64,000 bases of DNA from Mucisphaera sp965279675 (GCF_965279675.1 NZ_CBDIIJ010000002.1:744001-808000); one strand, 5' to 3'; numbered from the stretch's first letter, positions 34,964 through 43,959 are shown. Translations and numbers: made by a program. Notes: generated by a model not told the origin, from the sequence alone.

Positions 34964-37285
34964 GTGCGTGGCAAGAATCCTCTGCGGTGGTTCCGGGCAC
35001 GGTACATCCTGGGTCTGGCATGTATTGCACTGCTGACGCTCACAACGCATGGCCTAATTCAGACGCTGATTCTGAGTGAATCGAAGCGATCACACATCAT
35101 CAATCTCGCCGGCCGTCAGCGGATGCTGAGTCAGAAGATCGCCAAGGAGGCGCTGGCGAGGGATGACGAGGGGCTTCGCGAGACTGTCGTGACCTGGTCG
35201 GCGGCGCACGACGGCCTGATTCACGGGAGCGAGGAGTTGGGTCTCCCTGCAACACGGGATGACGCGATCCTGAAGCTGTACGAGGGGATCGGGCCGGCGT
35301 ACGAGGCGATGCTCGGAGCCGCGCTACGGTTGCTCAACGCGGAAGTGGCCTCAGATCGAGACGCGGCGCTGGCGGTCCTGCTCGCATCCGAGGGCGAGTA
35401 TCTGCGGAAGATGAACGCGATCGTTTATGCGAAGTCAGATATGGGTCAGGCGCACGTCAAGCTGCTGCAGCGACTGGAGTTGGTGGCGGGTCTGGCGACG
35501 CTGGTGATTCTCCTGCTGGAGGCCTTCCTGATCTTCGAGCCTCTGTCGCGCCAGTTGCAGCGGAGTTGGCAGGCGCTCGCCGGAGAGGAGGAGCGTTTCC
35601 GCCTGGCGACGCTGGGATCGCGGGACGTGATCTGGGACTGGGACCTGGCTGCGGATCGGATGTATCTTTCGCCACGGCTGCTGGAGATCCTCGGTGAGTC
35701 GAGTGATCAATTGACTGGGGCGTCGGACGATCTGTTTCGGCGTATCGCATCGAGTCATCTGCCGGGATTCCAGGCGGAGCTGACGCGGGTGCTCCATGAT
35801 GCGTCAAGGTCGTTGGAGACTGAGATCACGATGAACCACGTCGATGGTTCGACGCGTTGGTTCCTCTGTCGTGCGGCCGAGGCGCGTGATGATGAGGGTC
35901 GTGCGGTGCGTCTGTCGGGATCGCTAACGGACATCACGGCGTTCAAGCAGACTCAGGTCGAGCTGAAGCGCATCGCCGAGCGTGACGGGCTGACCGGATT
36001 GGCGAATCGCAAGTTCTTCACCGATCGACTCGATCTGGCGATCACACGCCATCGTCGTGGTGTGGGTGAGGCCTTCGCGGTGCTGTTTCTGGACTTCGAC
36101 CGTTTCAAGCTGATCAATGACAGTCTGGGTCACGGCGTCGGGGATCAGTTGTTGATCAGCATCTCCCGGCGGCTGGAGGATGTGCTTCCGAAGAGCGCCC
36201 AGGCAGCACGCTTTGGTGGTGACGAGTTCGCTGTCCTGCTTCGGGGATCGCATGAGGATGTCGCATCAGTCTGCGATGGGTTGCTTGACAGCCTGGCGGC
36301 GCCGCATCAACTGGGGGTTCACAGCATCGTCTCCACGGCGAGCATCGGCGTGGTGTGCAGCAGTGAGGAGTATGTCGAGGCCGACGAGATGCTGCGAGAC
36401 GCAGACACCGCGATGTACGAAGCCAAGTCTCACGGTCGCTGCCGTGTCACGCACTTCGATCTGGCGATGCGGGAGCAGGCGATCCAGCGTCAGGACCTCG
36501 ATCGTGAGCTGCGGCAGCCGGACGTGACCGACCAGATGCAGCTGGTGTATCAGCCAATCGTCTCTCTGGCTGACGGAACGATCAGCGGCTTTGAGGCTCT
36601 GATCCGTTGGCAGCATCCGCAGCGTGGCGTCGTGAGTCCGGAGGCATTCATCCCAATCGCGGAGGAATCTGGTGCCATCGTCGAGCTCGGGGCGTGGTTG
36701 TTCGACGAGGTGACGCGGCAGCTGGAAGCATGGGATCGAGCGTTCGGTCGGGAAGACCTGACCATCGCGGTGAACGTCTCACGCAAGCAGGTACTCCGGG
36801 ACGAGTTCACAAACAGGCTTGCCGAGTACGCCTCGGATCATCGGCAACGGGCGGGTCGAGTGATCATCGAGATCACCGAGACGGCGATCATGGATGAGCG
36901 GGTCGATATCGTGCCGACACTCCGGCGGATCCGGTCGATGGGCTACCAGCTCGCGATGGACGACTTCGGTACGGGCTACTCGTCGCTGAGCTGCCTGAAC
37001 CAGTACCCGATCGATATCCTGAAGATCGATCGGAGCTTCACAATGGGGATGGAGTTGCAGAGAGAGTTCACGGCGGTGGTCTCGGCGATCATCGGCCTGG
37101 CTCATGTGCTCGACCTGAGGCTAGTCGCCGAGGGTGTTGAGACTCAGGGACAACTCGCGCAACTCCAGGCGTTGGATTGCGACAAGGCGCAGGGCCACCT
37201 GTTCTCCAAGGGGGTCTCGGCAGAGGAGGCTGAGGCGCTGGTTAAGCGTCAGGGTCAGGAGGATGCTATCGGGCGAGCGGCCTGA
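34964..37285 (+). CDS. Membrane-bound c-di-GMP protein: PilJ-type sensor, PAS, GGDEF and EAL
   Basis: The 773-residue protein starts with a membrane helix, then a periplasmic PilJ-type sensor (NLAGRQRMLSQKIAKEAL), a second helix near residues 170-190 and a PAS domain (RFRLATLGSRDVIWDWD). These are followed by a GGDEF domain with the intact RFGGDEFAVLL motif and an EAL domain with an intact EALIRW motif and later TETAIMDE and DDFGTGYSS. Both catalytic halves look functional, so it may make and break c-di-GMP under sensor control. The GTG start at 34964 follows TTAGGGAG. It is convergent with the tRNA-Trp end of the tuf cluster. Confidence 0.93.
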   Translation: MRGKNPLRWFRARYILGLACIALLTLTTHGLIQTLILSESKRSHIINLAGRQRMLSQKIAKEALARDDEGLRETVVTWSAAHDGLIHGSEELGLPATRDDAILKLYEGIGPAYEAMLGAALRLLNAEVASDRDAALAVLLASEGEYLRKMNAIVYAKSDMGQAHVKLLQRLELVAGLATLVILLLEAFLIFEPLSRQLQRSWQALAGEEERFRLATLGSRDVIWDWDLAADRMYLSPRLLEILGESSDQLTGASDDLFRRIASSHLPGFQAELTRVLHDASRSLETEITMNHVDGSTRWFLCRAAEARDDEGRAVRLSGSLTDITAFKQTQVELKRIAERDGLTGLANRKFFTDRLDLAITRHRRGVGEAFAVLFLDFDRFKLINDSLGHGVGDQLLISISRRLEDVLPKSAQAARFGGDEFAVLLRGSHEDVASVCDGLLDSLAAPHQLGVHSIVSTASIGVVCSSEEYVEADEMLRDADTAMYEAKSHGRCRVTHFDLAMREQAIQRQDLDRELRQPDVTDQMQLVYQPIVSLADGTISGFEALIRWQHPQRGVVSPEAFIPIAEESGAIVELGAWLFDEVTRQLEAWDRAFGREDLTIAVNVSRKQVLRDEFTNRLAEYASDHRQRAGRVIIEITETAIMDERVDIVPTLRRIRSMGYQLAMDDFGTGYSSLSCLNQYPIDILKIDRSFTMGMELQREFTAVVSAIIGLAHVLDLRLVAEGVETQGQLAQLQALDCDKAQGHLFSKGVSAEEAEALVKRQGQEDAIGRAA

Positions 37286-37352
37286 GGATAGCTGCCTAGT
37301 ACAGAATGTTTGTATCGGTAAGCAGCAGATACGTCGAGGGGGGATGAATCAA

Positions 37353-37425
<73 letters not shown>

Positions 37426-37439
37426 AGGTGGGCGCTGTT

Positions 37440-37619
37440 TTACTTGCGCTTGATCTTGTGGAGGGTGTGTTTGCGGAGACGGGGGCTGTATTTTTTGAGG
37501 CCCTCTTTGAGTTTTTCGGGGAGTCCGCCTTTGACGTTGACGGGGGTGCGGTAGTTGAGATCGTTGGTCTCGGTGCACTGGAGCCAGACGTATTCGACGG
37601 CGTCTTTTGACTTGGCCAT
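37440..37619 (-). CDS. rpmG: 50S ribosomal protein L33
   Basis: This 59-residue basic protein (MAKSKDAVEYVWLQCTETND, then LNYRTPVNVKGG and a KKYSPRLRKHTLHKIK end) matches L33. It has only one Cys, so it is the zinc-free form. It lies between tuf and tRNA-Trp, the standard place for L33 in the tuf-rpmG-trnW arrangement. Confidence 0.93.
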   Translation of the reverse strand: MAKSKDAVEYVWLQCTETNDLNYRTPVNVKGGLPEKLKEGLKKYSPRLRKHTLHKIKRK

Positions 37620-37759
37620 GGTTTTGATCCGTTTCGTGGTTTGGTTTGGTTGGCGTTGTCTGCCAGAAAAAACGGGCGGCGGAGGTTGTCCGCCGCCCGA
37701 TCAGGATACATCAGAGGGTCGTCCGGGCGAAGTGTATGTTGCCCGTTATGTGGAGATTC

Positions 37760-38965
37760 CTACTCGAGGATCTTGGTGACGACGCCTGCGCCGACGGTTC
37801 GTCCGCCTTCACGGACGGCGAATCGGAGGCCTTCTTCCATGGCGATGGGTTTTTCGCCGAGGTCGACGGTCATCTCGATGTTGTCGCCGGGCATGCACAT
37901 TTCGGCGCCACCCTTGAGGGTGATGCCGCCGGTGACGTCGGTGGTGCGGAAGTAGAACTGCGGCTTGTAGCCGTTAAAGAACGGCGAGTGGCGGCCGCCT
38001 TCTTCCTTGGTGAGGACGTAGACCTCGGCGTCGAACTTGACGTGGGGGGTGATGGACTTGGGCGCGGCGAGGACCTGACCGCGCTGGATCTGGTCTTTTT
38101 CGACGCCACGGAGGAGGGCCCCGACGTTGTCGCCGGCCTGTCCCTGGTCGAGGGTCTTGTTGAACATTTCGACGCCGGTGACGGTGGTCTTCTGGGTGTC
38201 GCCGAGGCCGATGATTTCGACTTCGTCGCCGACCTTCATGACGCCACGCTCGATACGGCCGGTGGCGACGGTGCCGCGGCCCTTGATGGAGAAGACGTCT
38301 TCGATGGACATGAGGACGGGCTTGTCGGTTTCGCGTTCGGGCTCGGGGATCCAGGTGTCGATGGCTTCCATGAGGTCGCCGATGCACTTGGAGGCTTCGG
38401 CGTCATCCGGCTTCTGGAGGGCGGGGAAAGCGGCACCGCGGACGATGGGGGTGTCTTCCTCGAAGTCGTACTTGGTGAGGAGTTCCTGGACTTCGAGTTC
38501 GACGAGGTCGAGGAGCTCTTCGTCGTCGACGAGGTCGACCTTGTTGAGGAAGACGACGAGCTTGGGCACGTTCACCTGACGGGCGAGCAGCACGTGCTCA
38601 CGGGTCTGGGGCATCGGGCCGTCGGCGGCGGAGACGACGAGGATGGCGCCGTCCATCTGGGCGGCCCCGGTGATCATGTTCTTGACGAAGTCGGCGTGCC
38701 CGGGGCAGTCGACGTGGGCGTAGTGGCGATTCTCGGTTTCGTATTCGACGTGTGACGTGGCGATCGTGACGATCTTGGTGGCGTCACGACGGCCGTCGGC
38801 GGCGGACGCCTTGGCGACGTCGTCGTAGGACGTGAACTCTGCGAGTCCCTTGGCAGCCTGGACGGCGGTGATCGCCGCGGTTGTGGTGGTTTTGCCGTGG
38901 TCGACGTGACCGATCGTGCCGACGTTGACGTGTGGCTTTGTACGCTCGAAAACACCCTTGGCCAT
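37760..38965 (-). CDS. tuf: Translation elongation factor Tu
   Basis: This is the GTPase that brings aminoacyl-tRNA to the ribosome. The 401-residue length is normal. G motifs are GHVDHGKTT (19-27), DCPGH and NKVD. Switch I is unusual: residues 61-71 read DATKIVTIATS where most bacteria have a RGITINTS-type sequence; the Thr and the following HVEYET are kept. The ATG at 38965 has GGAGG ten bases upstream. It sits between tRNA-Thr and rpmG. Confidence 0.97.
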   Translation of the reverse strand: MAKGVFERTKPHVNVGTIGHVDHGKTTTTAAITAVQAAKGLAEFTSYDDVAKASAADGRRDATKIVTIATSHVEYETENRHYAHVDCPGHADFVKNMITGAAQMDGAILVVSAADGPMPQTREHVLLARQVNVPKLVVFLNKVDLVDDEELLDLVELEVQELLTKYDFEEDTPIVRGAAFPALQKPDDAEASKCIGDLMEAIDTWIPEPERETDKPVLMSIEDVFSIKGRGTVATGRIERGVMKVGDEVEIIGLGDTQKTTVTGVEMFNKTLDQGQAGDNVGALLRGVEKDQIQRGQVLAAPKSITPHVKFDAEVYVLTKEEGGRHSPFFNGYKPQFYFRTTDVTGGITLKGGAEMCMPGDNIEMTVDLGEKPIAMEEGLRFAVREGGRTVGAGVVTKILE

Positions 38966-39145
38966 CGCTAATTAACCTCCGCCACTTGCCCGTGGCCTGG
39001 GAACGAATCGGGTCCCGAATCCTGTTTACGTTATGAAGGCCTGAGGTTTCGGGTGGCCTCGGCCTCCCCGGCACGCTGCCGGGTTGGTTAGTTTATCCGT
39101 TTTTGTGTCTATCCGTTGAGCCGGGCCTGACCGTCTCTCCGGTGA

Positions 39146-39218
39146 AGCCACCCATGGGACTCGAACCCACGACCTCACCCTTACCAAGGGTGTGCTCTAC
39201 CAACTGAGCTAGGGTGGC
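39146..39218 (-). tRNA. tRNA-Thr (anticodon GGT)
   Basis: Acceptor GCCACCC/GGGTGGC, D-stem GCTC/GAGC, anticodon stem CACCC/GGGTG with loop TTGGTAA, and T-arm GTGGG/CCCAT with TTCGAGT all pair on the minus strand. The anticodon is GGT. It is the first element of the tRNA-Thr, tuf, rpmG, tRNA-Trp unit. Confidence 0.95.
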
Positions 39219-39502
39219 GTCTGCCGCCGGGGCGACTGTTTGGGTCGCTGGACGTTGGCATCGGCCCGAGCCGTTTCGGGCTCGACTGATCCGCGTTTGA
39301 GACCTGTTTTTTGGCGGTGGTCGATCGGTATAACCGGTCGATGCGTGCCGTCTCTCTGCGTATCGGAACGCGAAAAGGTAACCAAGGCTCACGGAGGCGT
39401 CAAACTTTCGGTGCGGTGGGGGTGTGCACAGGCGGTGAAGTAGGCGTTGGCGGTCGGATTGTGTCAACAGATTCTCAAGTCCTGTGTTATGATTGCGGGC
39501 TC

Positions 39503-40312
39503 ATGTCTGGTTTACTGCGATCTTTGGGCATTCATGGGGTTGGGGTGTGTGCGGGGCTGTATTTTGCCGTGACCTGTTTTTTTGGGGCTCCGGCGGCGGC
39601 TTCGCCGGTGTTGTCGGAGATCATTCCTGCCCATACGGGGCGGTCGGTGTCGTGGCGGCTGGCTTTCGAGGTGGATCAGCTGGCGGTTGGGAAGGCGTAT
39701 CAGTTGGTGCTGGTTCACAGCGGGCAGAACGTGATCGATCGGGGGATGGTGGTGGGGTACGGGCAGATTGCGGCGAGTAATGCCTCGACGACGCGGCTGT
39801 TGGCGGCTTCGGGCTGGGATGAGGACTGGCGGGTGCTGGGTGCGGATCGGGGGCCGGATGCACCGGAGCTGTTGTTGCGGATGCTGCCAAGGCTGCCTGA
39901 GGCCGTGACCGCCCTGCTGCTTGAAGGTGAGGGGCTGTGGACGCTTGGCTCGGTGATTCCTGATGGATCGTTATCGGACCCGGGCTGGTCTTACCCGTTG
40001 GTGGATGCGGTCACGTTTGGGGCCGATCTTGAGGGGGTGGTGCCCTTCGCTGAGGGTGCGATGCTGGAGATGGTTTCGGGTGAGCTGGGGATTCGGCCGT
40101 GGTCGCTGGCTGCGGGGACGCTGGATGACTGGGGGGTTGGCCCTGTGGTTGGGGGTCTGGTGGAGACGGCGGCGTGGGGTCTGAAGGCGTCGCCGGGTGT
40201 GGCGAATCCGATCCCGCATCGGGTCAACCCGGAGCCGGGGACGGGGGCTGGGTTGGCGGGTCTGGGCCTGGGTTTGCTTTGTGGGCGTCGTCGGGGTGGT
40301 CAATCGGGCTGA
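39503..40312 (+). CDS. PEP-CTERM exported protein of unknown function
   Basis: The 269-residue protein has a signal peptide (MSGLLRSLGI, cleavage near AAASP) and the tail NPEPGTGAGLAGLGLGLLCGRRR. The body is beta-rich with no family I recognise. I placed the start at the ATG at 39503; the same frame is open upstream but codes for no signal-like start. Confidence 0.75.
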   Translation: MSGLLRSLGIHGVGVCAGLYFAVTCFFGAPAAASPVLSEIIPAHTGRSVSWRLAFEVDQLAVGKAYQLVLVHSGQNVIDRGMVVGYGQIAASNASTTRLLAASGWDEDWRVLGADRGPDAPELLLRMLPRLPEAVTALLLEGEGLWTLGSVIPDGSLSDPGWSYPLVDAVTFGADLEGVVPFAEGAMLEMVSGELGIRPWSLAAGTLDDWGVGPVVGGLVETAAWGLKASPGVANPIPHRVNPEPGTGAGLAGLGLGLLCGRRRGGQSG

Positions 40313-40362
40313 TGTGTCTAGGATAGGTGGCCGTCAGAAACCCATGACTTCAGGAACTTTTC

Positions 40363-40611
40363 TTGGCTTCTACTTCTGAAACAGCCTTGTTTGAGCGTGT
40401 GTCTGAGGTTCTGGATCAGATCCGTCCGGCGATTCAGTCGGACGGGGGTGATGTGGAGCTGGTGGGGGTGTCGGAGGCGGGCGAGGTACGGGTGCGGCTG
40501 CATGGGGCGTGTGTGGGGTGCCCTTCGAGCTCGATGACGCTGAAGATGGGCATTGAGACCAATCTGAAGCAGCATATTCCGGGGATCACGGCGGTGAACC
40601 AGGTCCCGTAA
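40363..40611 (+). CDS. NifU C-terminal domain protein (Fe-S cluster scaffold)
   Basis: The 82-residue protein is a stand-alone NifU-type scaffold: LDQIRPAIQSDGGDVELVGV followed by HGACVGCPSSSMTLKMGIE, where the CxxC pair binds a transferable Fe-S cluster. The start is a TTG at 40363 with AGGA upstream. It lies upstream of csrA on the same strand. Confidence 0.9.
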   Translation: MASTSETALFERVSEVLDQIRPAIQSDGGDVELVGVSEAGEVRVRLHGACVGCPSSSMTLKMGIETNLKQHIPGITAVNQVP

Positions 40612-40657
40612 GGCTATGGGTGCTTGATCTAGGCGTGGCGAGGGTATACACCCGATA

Positions 40658-40721
40658 GGAGATGGACGAAGGAACGGGTCCCGCGAGTCGGTGGGACCGG
40701 TCTTAAGGCCGCCACACGGAG
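40658..40721 (+). promoter_or_regulatory. csrA leader with five GGA motifs (possible autoregulation sites)
   Basis: GGA occurs at 40658, 40664, 40671, 40694 and 40718, the last being the ribosome binding site of csrA in the context ACACGGAG. GGTCCC (40677-40682) can pair with GGGACC (40693-40698). CsrA binds GGA in such contexts, so feedback on its own mRNA is plausible. Confidence 0.4.
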
Positions 40722-40729
40722 TCCAGGCC

Positions 40730-40921
40730 ATGCTTGCATTAACACGACGCGCTGGCGAAGAGGTGGTTATCGGCGATCCGAAGAACCCGTTGGGGGTGAT
40801 TCGGGTGGTGGACATTCATGGGGACAAGGTGCGACTGGCGTTTGATTTTCCTCGTGAGACGCAGGTGAACCGTCGGGAGTTGGCGGAGCAGAAGGCACGG
40901 GGGGATGAGGGGAAGGGTTGA
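40730..40921 (+). CDS. csrA: Carbon storage regulator CsrA
   Basis: This 63-residue RNA-binding regulator has the family outline MLALTRRAGEEVVIGD, IRVVDIHGDKVRLAFDFP and VNRRELAE. CsrA dimers bind GGA motifs near ribosome binding sites and change translation. The ATG at 40730 follows CACGGAG by 8 bases. In planctomycetes its role, for example in surface-structure or carbon control, is not shown here. Confidence 0.93.
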   Translation: MLALTRRAGEEVVIGDPKNPLGVIRVVDIHGDKVRLAFDFPRETQVNRRELAEQKARGDEGKG

Positions 40922-40996
40922 GGGGAGGACAGATCCGGAAGCACTCAGTTTTTTGCGTTCAGTCCTGAAAGATTCAAACCATCGTTTAAATCCCGA

Positions 40997-41890
40997 TTAC
41001 TTCTCGAAGTGGCGGCCCCAGAGGGTGCTTAGGCGTTGGACTTCTTCGGGGTCGATTTTGGTTTTGTCGGACCAGATGCCGAGGGCGAGGGCGTTGTGGG
41101 CGGGGCTGGGGTTGTGGGTGAGGTAGGCGGGGTCGTAAAGGGCTTCGCGGATGAGGGTGAGGCTGGAGGCGGTGGCTTTCTGGAGGTTGCCGATGATTTC
41201 CTGGAGGAGGTCGTTGGGGCTGTGGCCGGGGAGGTGGGGACGCCAGGCGTCGAAGTCGGTGGGGAGGGCGACGAGGGCGTAGGCGATCTCGGCTTCACGG
41301 GCGAGTTTGGCTTCGGGCATGACGGTCATGCCGATGAGGTCGCCGCCCCACTGGCGGTGGAGGTGTGACTCGGCGCGGGTGGAGAAGGCTGGGCCTTCCA
41401 TGCAGACGTAGGTGCCGGACTGGACGACGCGGATGTCGGTGAGTCTTTCGGCGGTCTGGATGAGCCAGCTGCGCATGACGGGGCAGAAGGGGTCGGCCAT
41501 CTCGACGTGGACGGCGGCGTTTTCGTAGAAGGTGTTGGGTCGTTTGTGGGTTTTGTCGATGATCTGGTCGGGGATCATGAGGTCGCCTGGCGCGACGGAT
41601 TCACGGAGGGAGCCGACGGCCCCGGAGGCGATGATGTGGGTGACGCCGAGGGATTTGAGGGCGTAGATGTTGGCTCGGTAGGGGACGGCGGTGGGGTTGA
41701 AACGGTGGCCGGGGCCGTGTCGCTGGATGAGGTAGACGGGTGTGCCGGACCATTCGGTTTCGATGATGGGACCGGAGGGTGGTCCGAAGGGGGTATCGAT
41801 GTTGTGGCTGCGGCCGTTTTCGCCGGCGAGGGCGTCGCCCAGGCCTGAACCGCCGATGACTGCGAGTTTGATGGGGGGTGTCTGGCTCAT
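40997..41890 (-). CDS. mtnP: S-methyl-5'-thioadenosine phosphorylase
   Basis: This cytoplasmic enzyme of the methionine salvage pathway splits methylthioadenosine with phosphate. The 297-residue protein has GGSGLGDAL, RHGPGHRFNPTAVPYRAN, CMEGPAFSTRAES and the base-side GMTVMPEAKLAREAEI, as expected for the MTAP family. Purine nucleoside phosphorylase is a close alternative, but the C-terminal blocks fit MtnP better. It is convergent with csrA and divergent from the ECF sigma gene. Confidence 0.9.
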   Translation of the reverse strand: MSQTPPIKLAVIGGSGLGDALAGENGRSHNIDTPFGPPSGPIIETEWSGTPVYLIQRHGPGHRFNPTAVPYRANIYALKSLGVTHIIASGAVGSLRESVAPGDLMIPDQIIDKTHKRPNTFYENAAVHVEMADPFCPVMRSWLIQTAERLTDIRVVQSGTYVCMEGPAFSTRAESHLHRQWGGDLIGMTVMPEAKLAREAEIAYALVALPTDFDAWRPHLPGHSPNDLLQEIIGNLQKATASSLTLIREALYDPAYLTHNPSPAHNALALGIWSDKTKIDPEEVQRLSTLWGRHFEK

Positions 41891-41965
41891 GGCTGAGATG
41901 CTACCTGTTCGGAGCCGGCTCTTGCGGCGGGTGATTCCTTATATAGTTGTGAGACCTGTTCCCGC

Positions 41966-42547
41966 GTGACATTGAGTGAGTGTGTTTTGGACCGTGAAGC
42001 ATTCCGACAGCTGGCTCTTGACGAGATGGATTCGCTGTATCGGATGGCGATGCACCTGAGCCGTCATCCGGATGAGGCGTCGGATCTGGTTCAGGAAACA
42101 TATCTGAAGGCGTTGAAGGCTGAGGATCGGTTTGAGCTTCGGGAGCAGGGGATCCGGCCGTGGCTGTTCAAGATCCTGCACAACAATTTCTACACGCGGG
42201 TTGGGAAGCGGAAGCGGGAACCGACGATCGCGGATGACCTGATGCCGCAGCAGTCGGATGGCGAGGTGGTGGGGGAGACGCCGGCCTGGGACCTTGAGCA
42301 TCTGGACTGGGAGCAGGTGGACGACCGGCTTAAGCACGCGATCGCGGAGTTGCCCGAGCACTACCGGGAGGTGCTGCTGTACTGGGCGGTGGAGGGGCTG
42401 AAGTATCGGGAGATTGCTGAGATTCTGGAAGTCCCGCTTGGGACGGTGATGAGTCGGCTTTATCGGGCACGGGGGATCCTGAGTGAGTCGCTGACGGAGC
42501 TGGCGAGCGAGCACGGCATCCGTCCCGGTAAGCAGGACGAGGACTAG
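41966..42547 (+). CDS. ECF sigma factor
   Basis: The 193-residue protein has region 2 (MDSLYRMAMHLSRHPDEASDLVQETYLKAL, IRPWLFKILHNNFY) and region 4 (LPEHYREVLLYWAVEGLKYREIAEILEVPLGTVMSRLYRAR). It would direct RNA polymerase to a small regulon in response to a signal relayed by the next gene. The GTG at 41966 has no strong ribosome binding site and a later start is possible. Confidence 0.92.
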   Translation: MTLSECVLDREAFRQLALDEMDSLYRMAMHLSRHPDEASDLVQETYLKALKAEDRFELREQGIRPWLFKILHNNFYTRVGKRKREPTIADDLMPQQSDGEVVGETPAWDLEHLDWEQVDDRLKHAIAELPEHYREVLLYWAVEGLKYREIAEILEVPLGTVMSRLYRARGILSESLTELASEHGIRPGKQDED

Positions 42548-42712
42548 TGAAGATAGGCAGGATGAAATCTGGTTCTTTTTGCCGATTGGCAGGAAGGAAA
42601 ACAGCCCGGATGAGGTTGTTCTGACTGGGAAGCCGTGACAGGTCTGCGGTGCGATCGCTTCCCGCCCTAGTTTGATGGCTTTACGAGCAAAGCGCCGGAT
42701 AGGTTCATTGGT

Positions 42713-43642
42713 ATGAAGACTGATATGGAACGACAGCTATCGCTGATGGCTCACGCGGATGGTGAGCTTGATGTTGAACAGACGATTCGGCTGCTGGGTT
42801 CGGCCGATCTGACGGAGGCTGAGAAACGGCTGCTCAGGGAGCACGCCCAGGTGCGTCGGGCGTGCTCGGACTGTTTGTGTCCCAAGGGGCAGCCTTTGGC
42901 TCCGGCTGAGTTGCGGGCCTGTATTGAAGAGGCCTTTGATTCGTTTGACAGGGATGCGAGCGGGGAGGTGGGGGAGCGTCAGAGAGCTGAGACAACCGGG
43001 GTGCTCGCCGTGATTGGGCGGTGGTCGCCTGCTGCATTGGCGGCGGCTTTTCTGATCGGGTCGCTGGCGGTCTGGACCACGGCACTGAATACGGGGGGAG
43101 GGTCGGCGGGTGTGAATCCCGGGGGATTGGTGCTGGCGGGGTCGGGTTCGGCGGCGGTGGCGCATGTGGCTGATGCGTTTGATCCGTTTGGGGGTCGTCA
43201 CGTGCAGTGTTCGCGGGACACCACGGCGATGGTGAAGAACGTGAAGCTGCCGAATCGGTTGACGGAGCTTCCGGGGGCGCTGGCGGACTACTTCGGGGAG
43301 TCGTTTGACCAGACGCTGCCGATGAGCCTGGACGTGCTGGGGTACGCGTTTGTGCAAGCGGGTAACTGCCGGCTGCCCTCTGAGGGGGCGATCCACGTGC
43401 TTTACAAGCCGGTGGATGGCAGTGAGCGGGAGGGTGGCCTGAGTCTGTGGATCAGTCAGGATCCGGGGCCGGTGGCGGCCTCGCTGCCTGCTGATCGGCT
43501 GTTTTCGGCGACCACGAGCACGGGCAAGCCGGTGTTTGTCTGGCGTCAGAACGGGTTGAATTACTTCCTGGTGGGTGATGAGACGGAGACTGTGCGGAAG
43601 GCTGCCCAGATTCTCAGCCCGTGTGCGCCGGCGTCAAAATAG
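42713..43642 (+). CDS. Anti-sigma-factor-like membrane protein
   Basis: The 309-residue protein follows the ECF sigma gene. Its N-terminus (LSLMAHADGELD) is like anti-sigma factors, with H44, C51, C54 and C56 in a Cys-rich cluster that is close to, but not identical with, the HxxxCxxC zinc motif. One membrane helix lies at about residues 103-122. The periplasmic part is unrecognised. I infer that it holds the sigma factor at the membrane and senses an envelope signal. Confidence 0.78.
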   Translation: MKTDMERQLSLMAHADGELDVEQTIRLLGSADLTEAEKRLLREHAQVRRACSDCLCPKGQPLAPAELRACIEEAFDSFDRDASGEVGERQRAETTGVLAVIGRWSPAALAAAFLIGSLAVWTTALNTGGGSAGVNPGGLVLAGSGSAAVAHVADAFDPFGGRHVQCSRDTTAMVKNVKLPNRLTELPGALADYFGESFDQTLPMSLDVLGYAFVQAGNCRLPSEGAIHVLYKPVDGSEREGGLSLWISQDPGPVAASLPADRLFSATTSTGKPVFVWRQNGLNYFLVGDETETVRKAAQILSPCAPASK

Positions 43643-43703
43643 GTTTTGCCCCTTAAATGCCAGTGGGTGCATCACTTGGCCCGATCTATTTGGGCAAAAA
43701 ACC

Positions 43704-43733
43704 TTGAACTCAGGGCGATCCGGGATGTATACT
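43704..43733 (+). promoter_or_regulatory. Promoter of the ilvB leader
   Basis: TTGAAC (43704-43709) and TATACT (43728-43733) are separated by 18 bases. The expected start of transcription is at about 43740-43741, the first base of the leader-peptide ATG. Confidence 0.7.
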
Positions 43734-43740
43734 TCCGGTC

Positions 43741-43806
43741 ATGAACCAAGGGTATCCCTGCATTCAGGCTTATTCAGCGACCCGCATGAGCGTCGTCGTT
43801 AGCTGA
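43741..43806 (+). CDS. Leaderless ilvB leader peptide with Val-Val-Val
   Basis: A 21-codon ORF (MNQGYPCIQAYSATRMSVVVS) ends with three consecutive Val codons and one Ser before TGA. Its ATG sits where the promoter predicts transcription to begin, with no room for a ribosome binding site, so it would be read from a leaderless mRNA. Leader peptides rich in branched-chain residues control ilvB by attenuation in other bacteria. Here the match is by position and codon content only. Confidence 0.65.
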   Translation: MNQGYPCIQAYSATRMSVVVS

Positions 43807-43834
43807 GCGGACGACCCGCGACCGCCCTGCCAAC

Positions 43835-43857
43835 GAGCCCGCAGGCTCTTCTTCGTT
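43835..43857 (+). terminator. Possible attenuator hairpin before ilvB
   Basis: GAGCC (43835-43839) pairs with GGCTC (43844-43848) and is followed by TTCTTCGTT. A competing hairpin GCGG/CCGC (43807-43819) lies between it and the leader stop. The stem is short, so this is tentative. Confidence 0.4.
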
Positions 43858-43959
43858 ACCCGGTGTTTCTTCAATCGTTTACGAGAAGTCTTGTTTCTGA
43901 CCCGTTATCCGTCCGCGAGCCTTGCCGCCGCGTTGACTTTCTGACCCGGAGTTTTTGTG

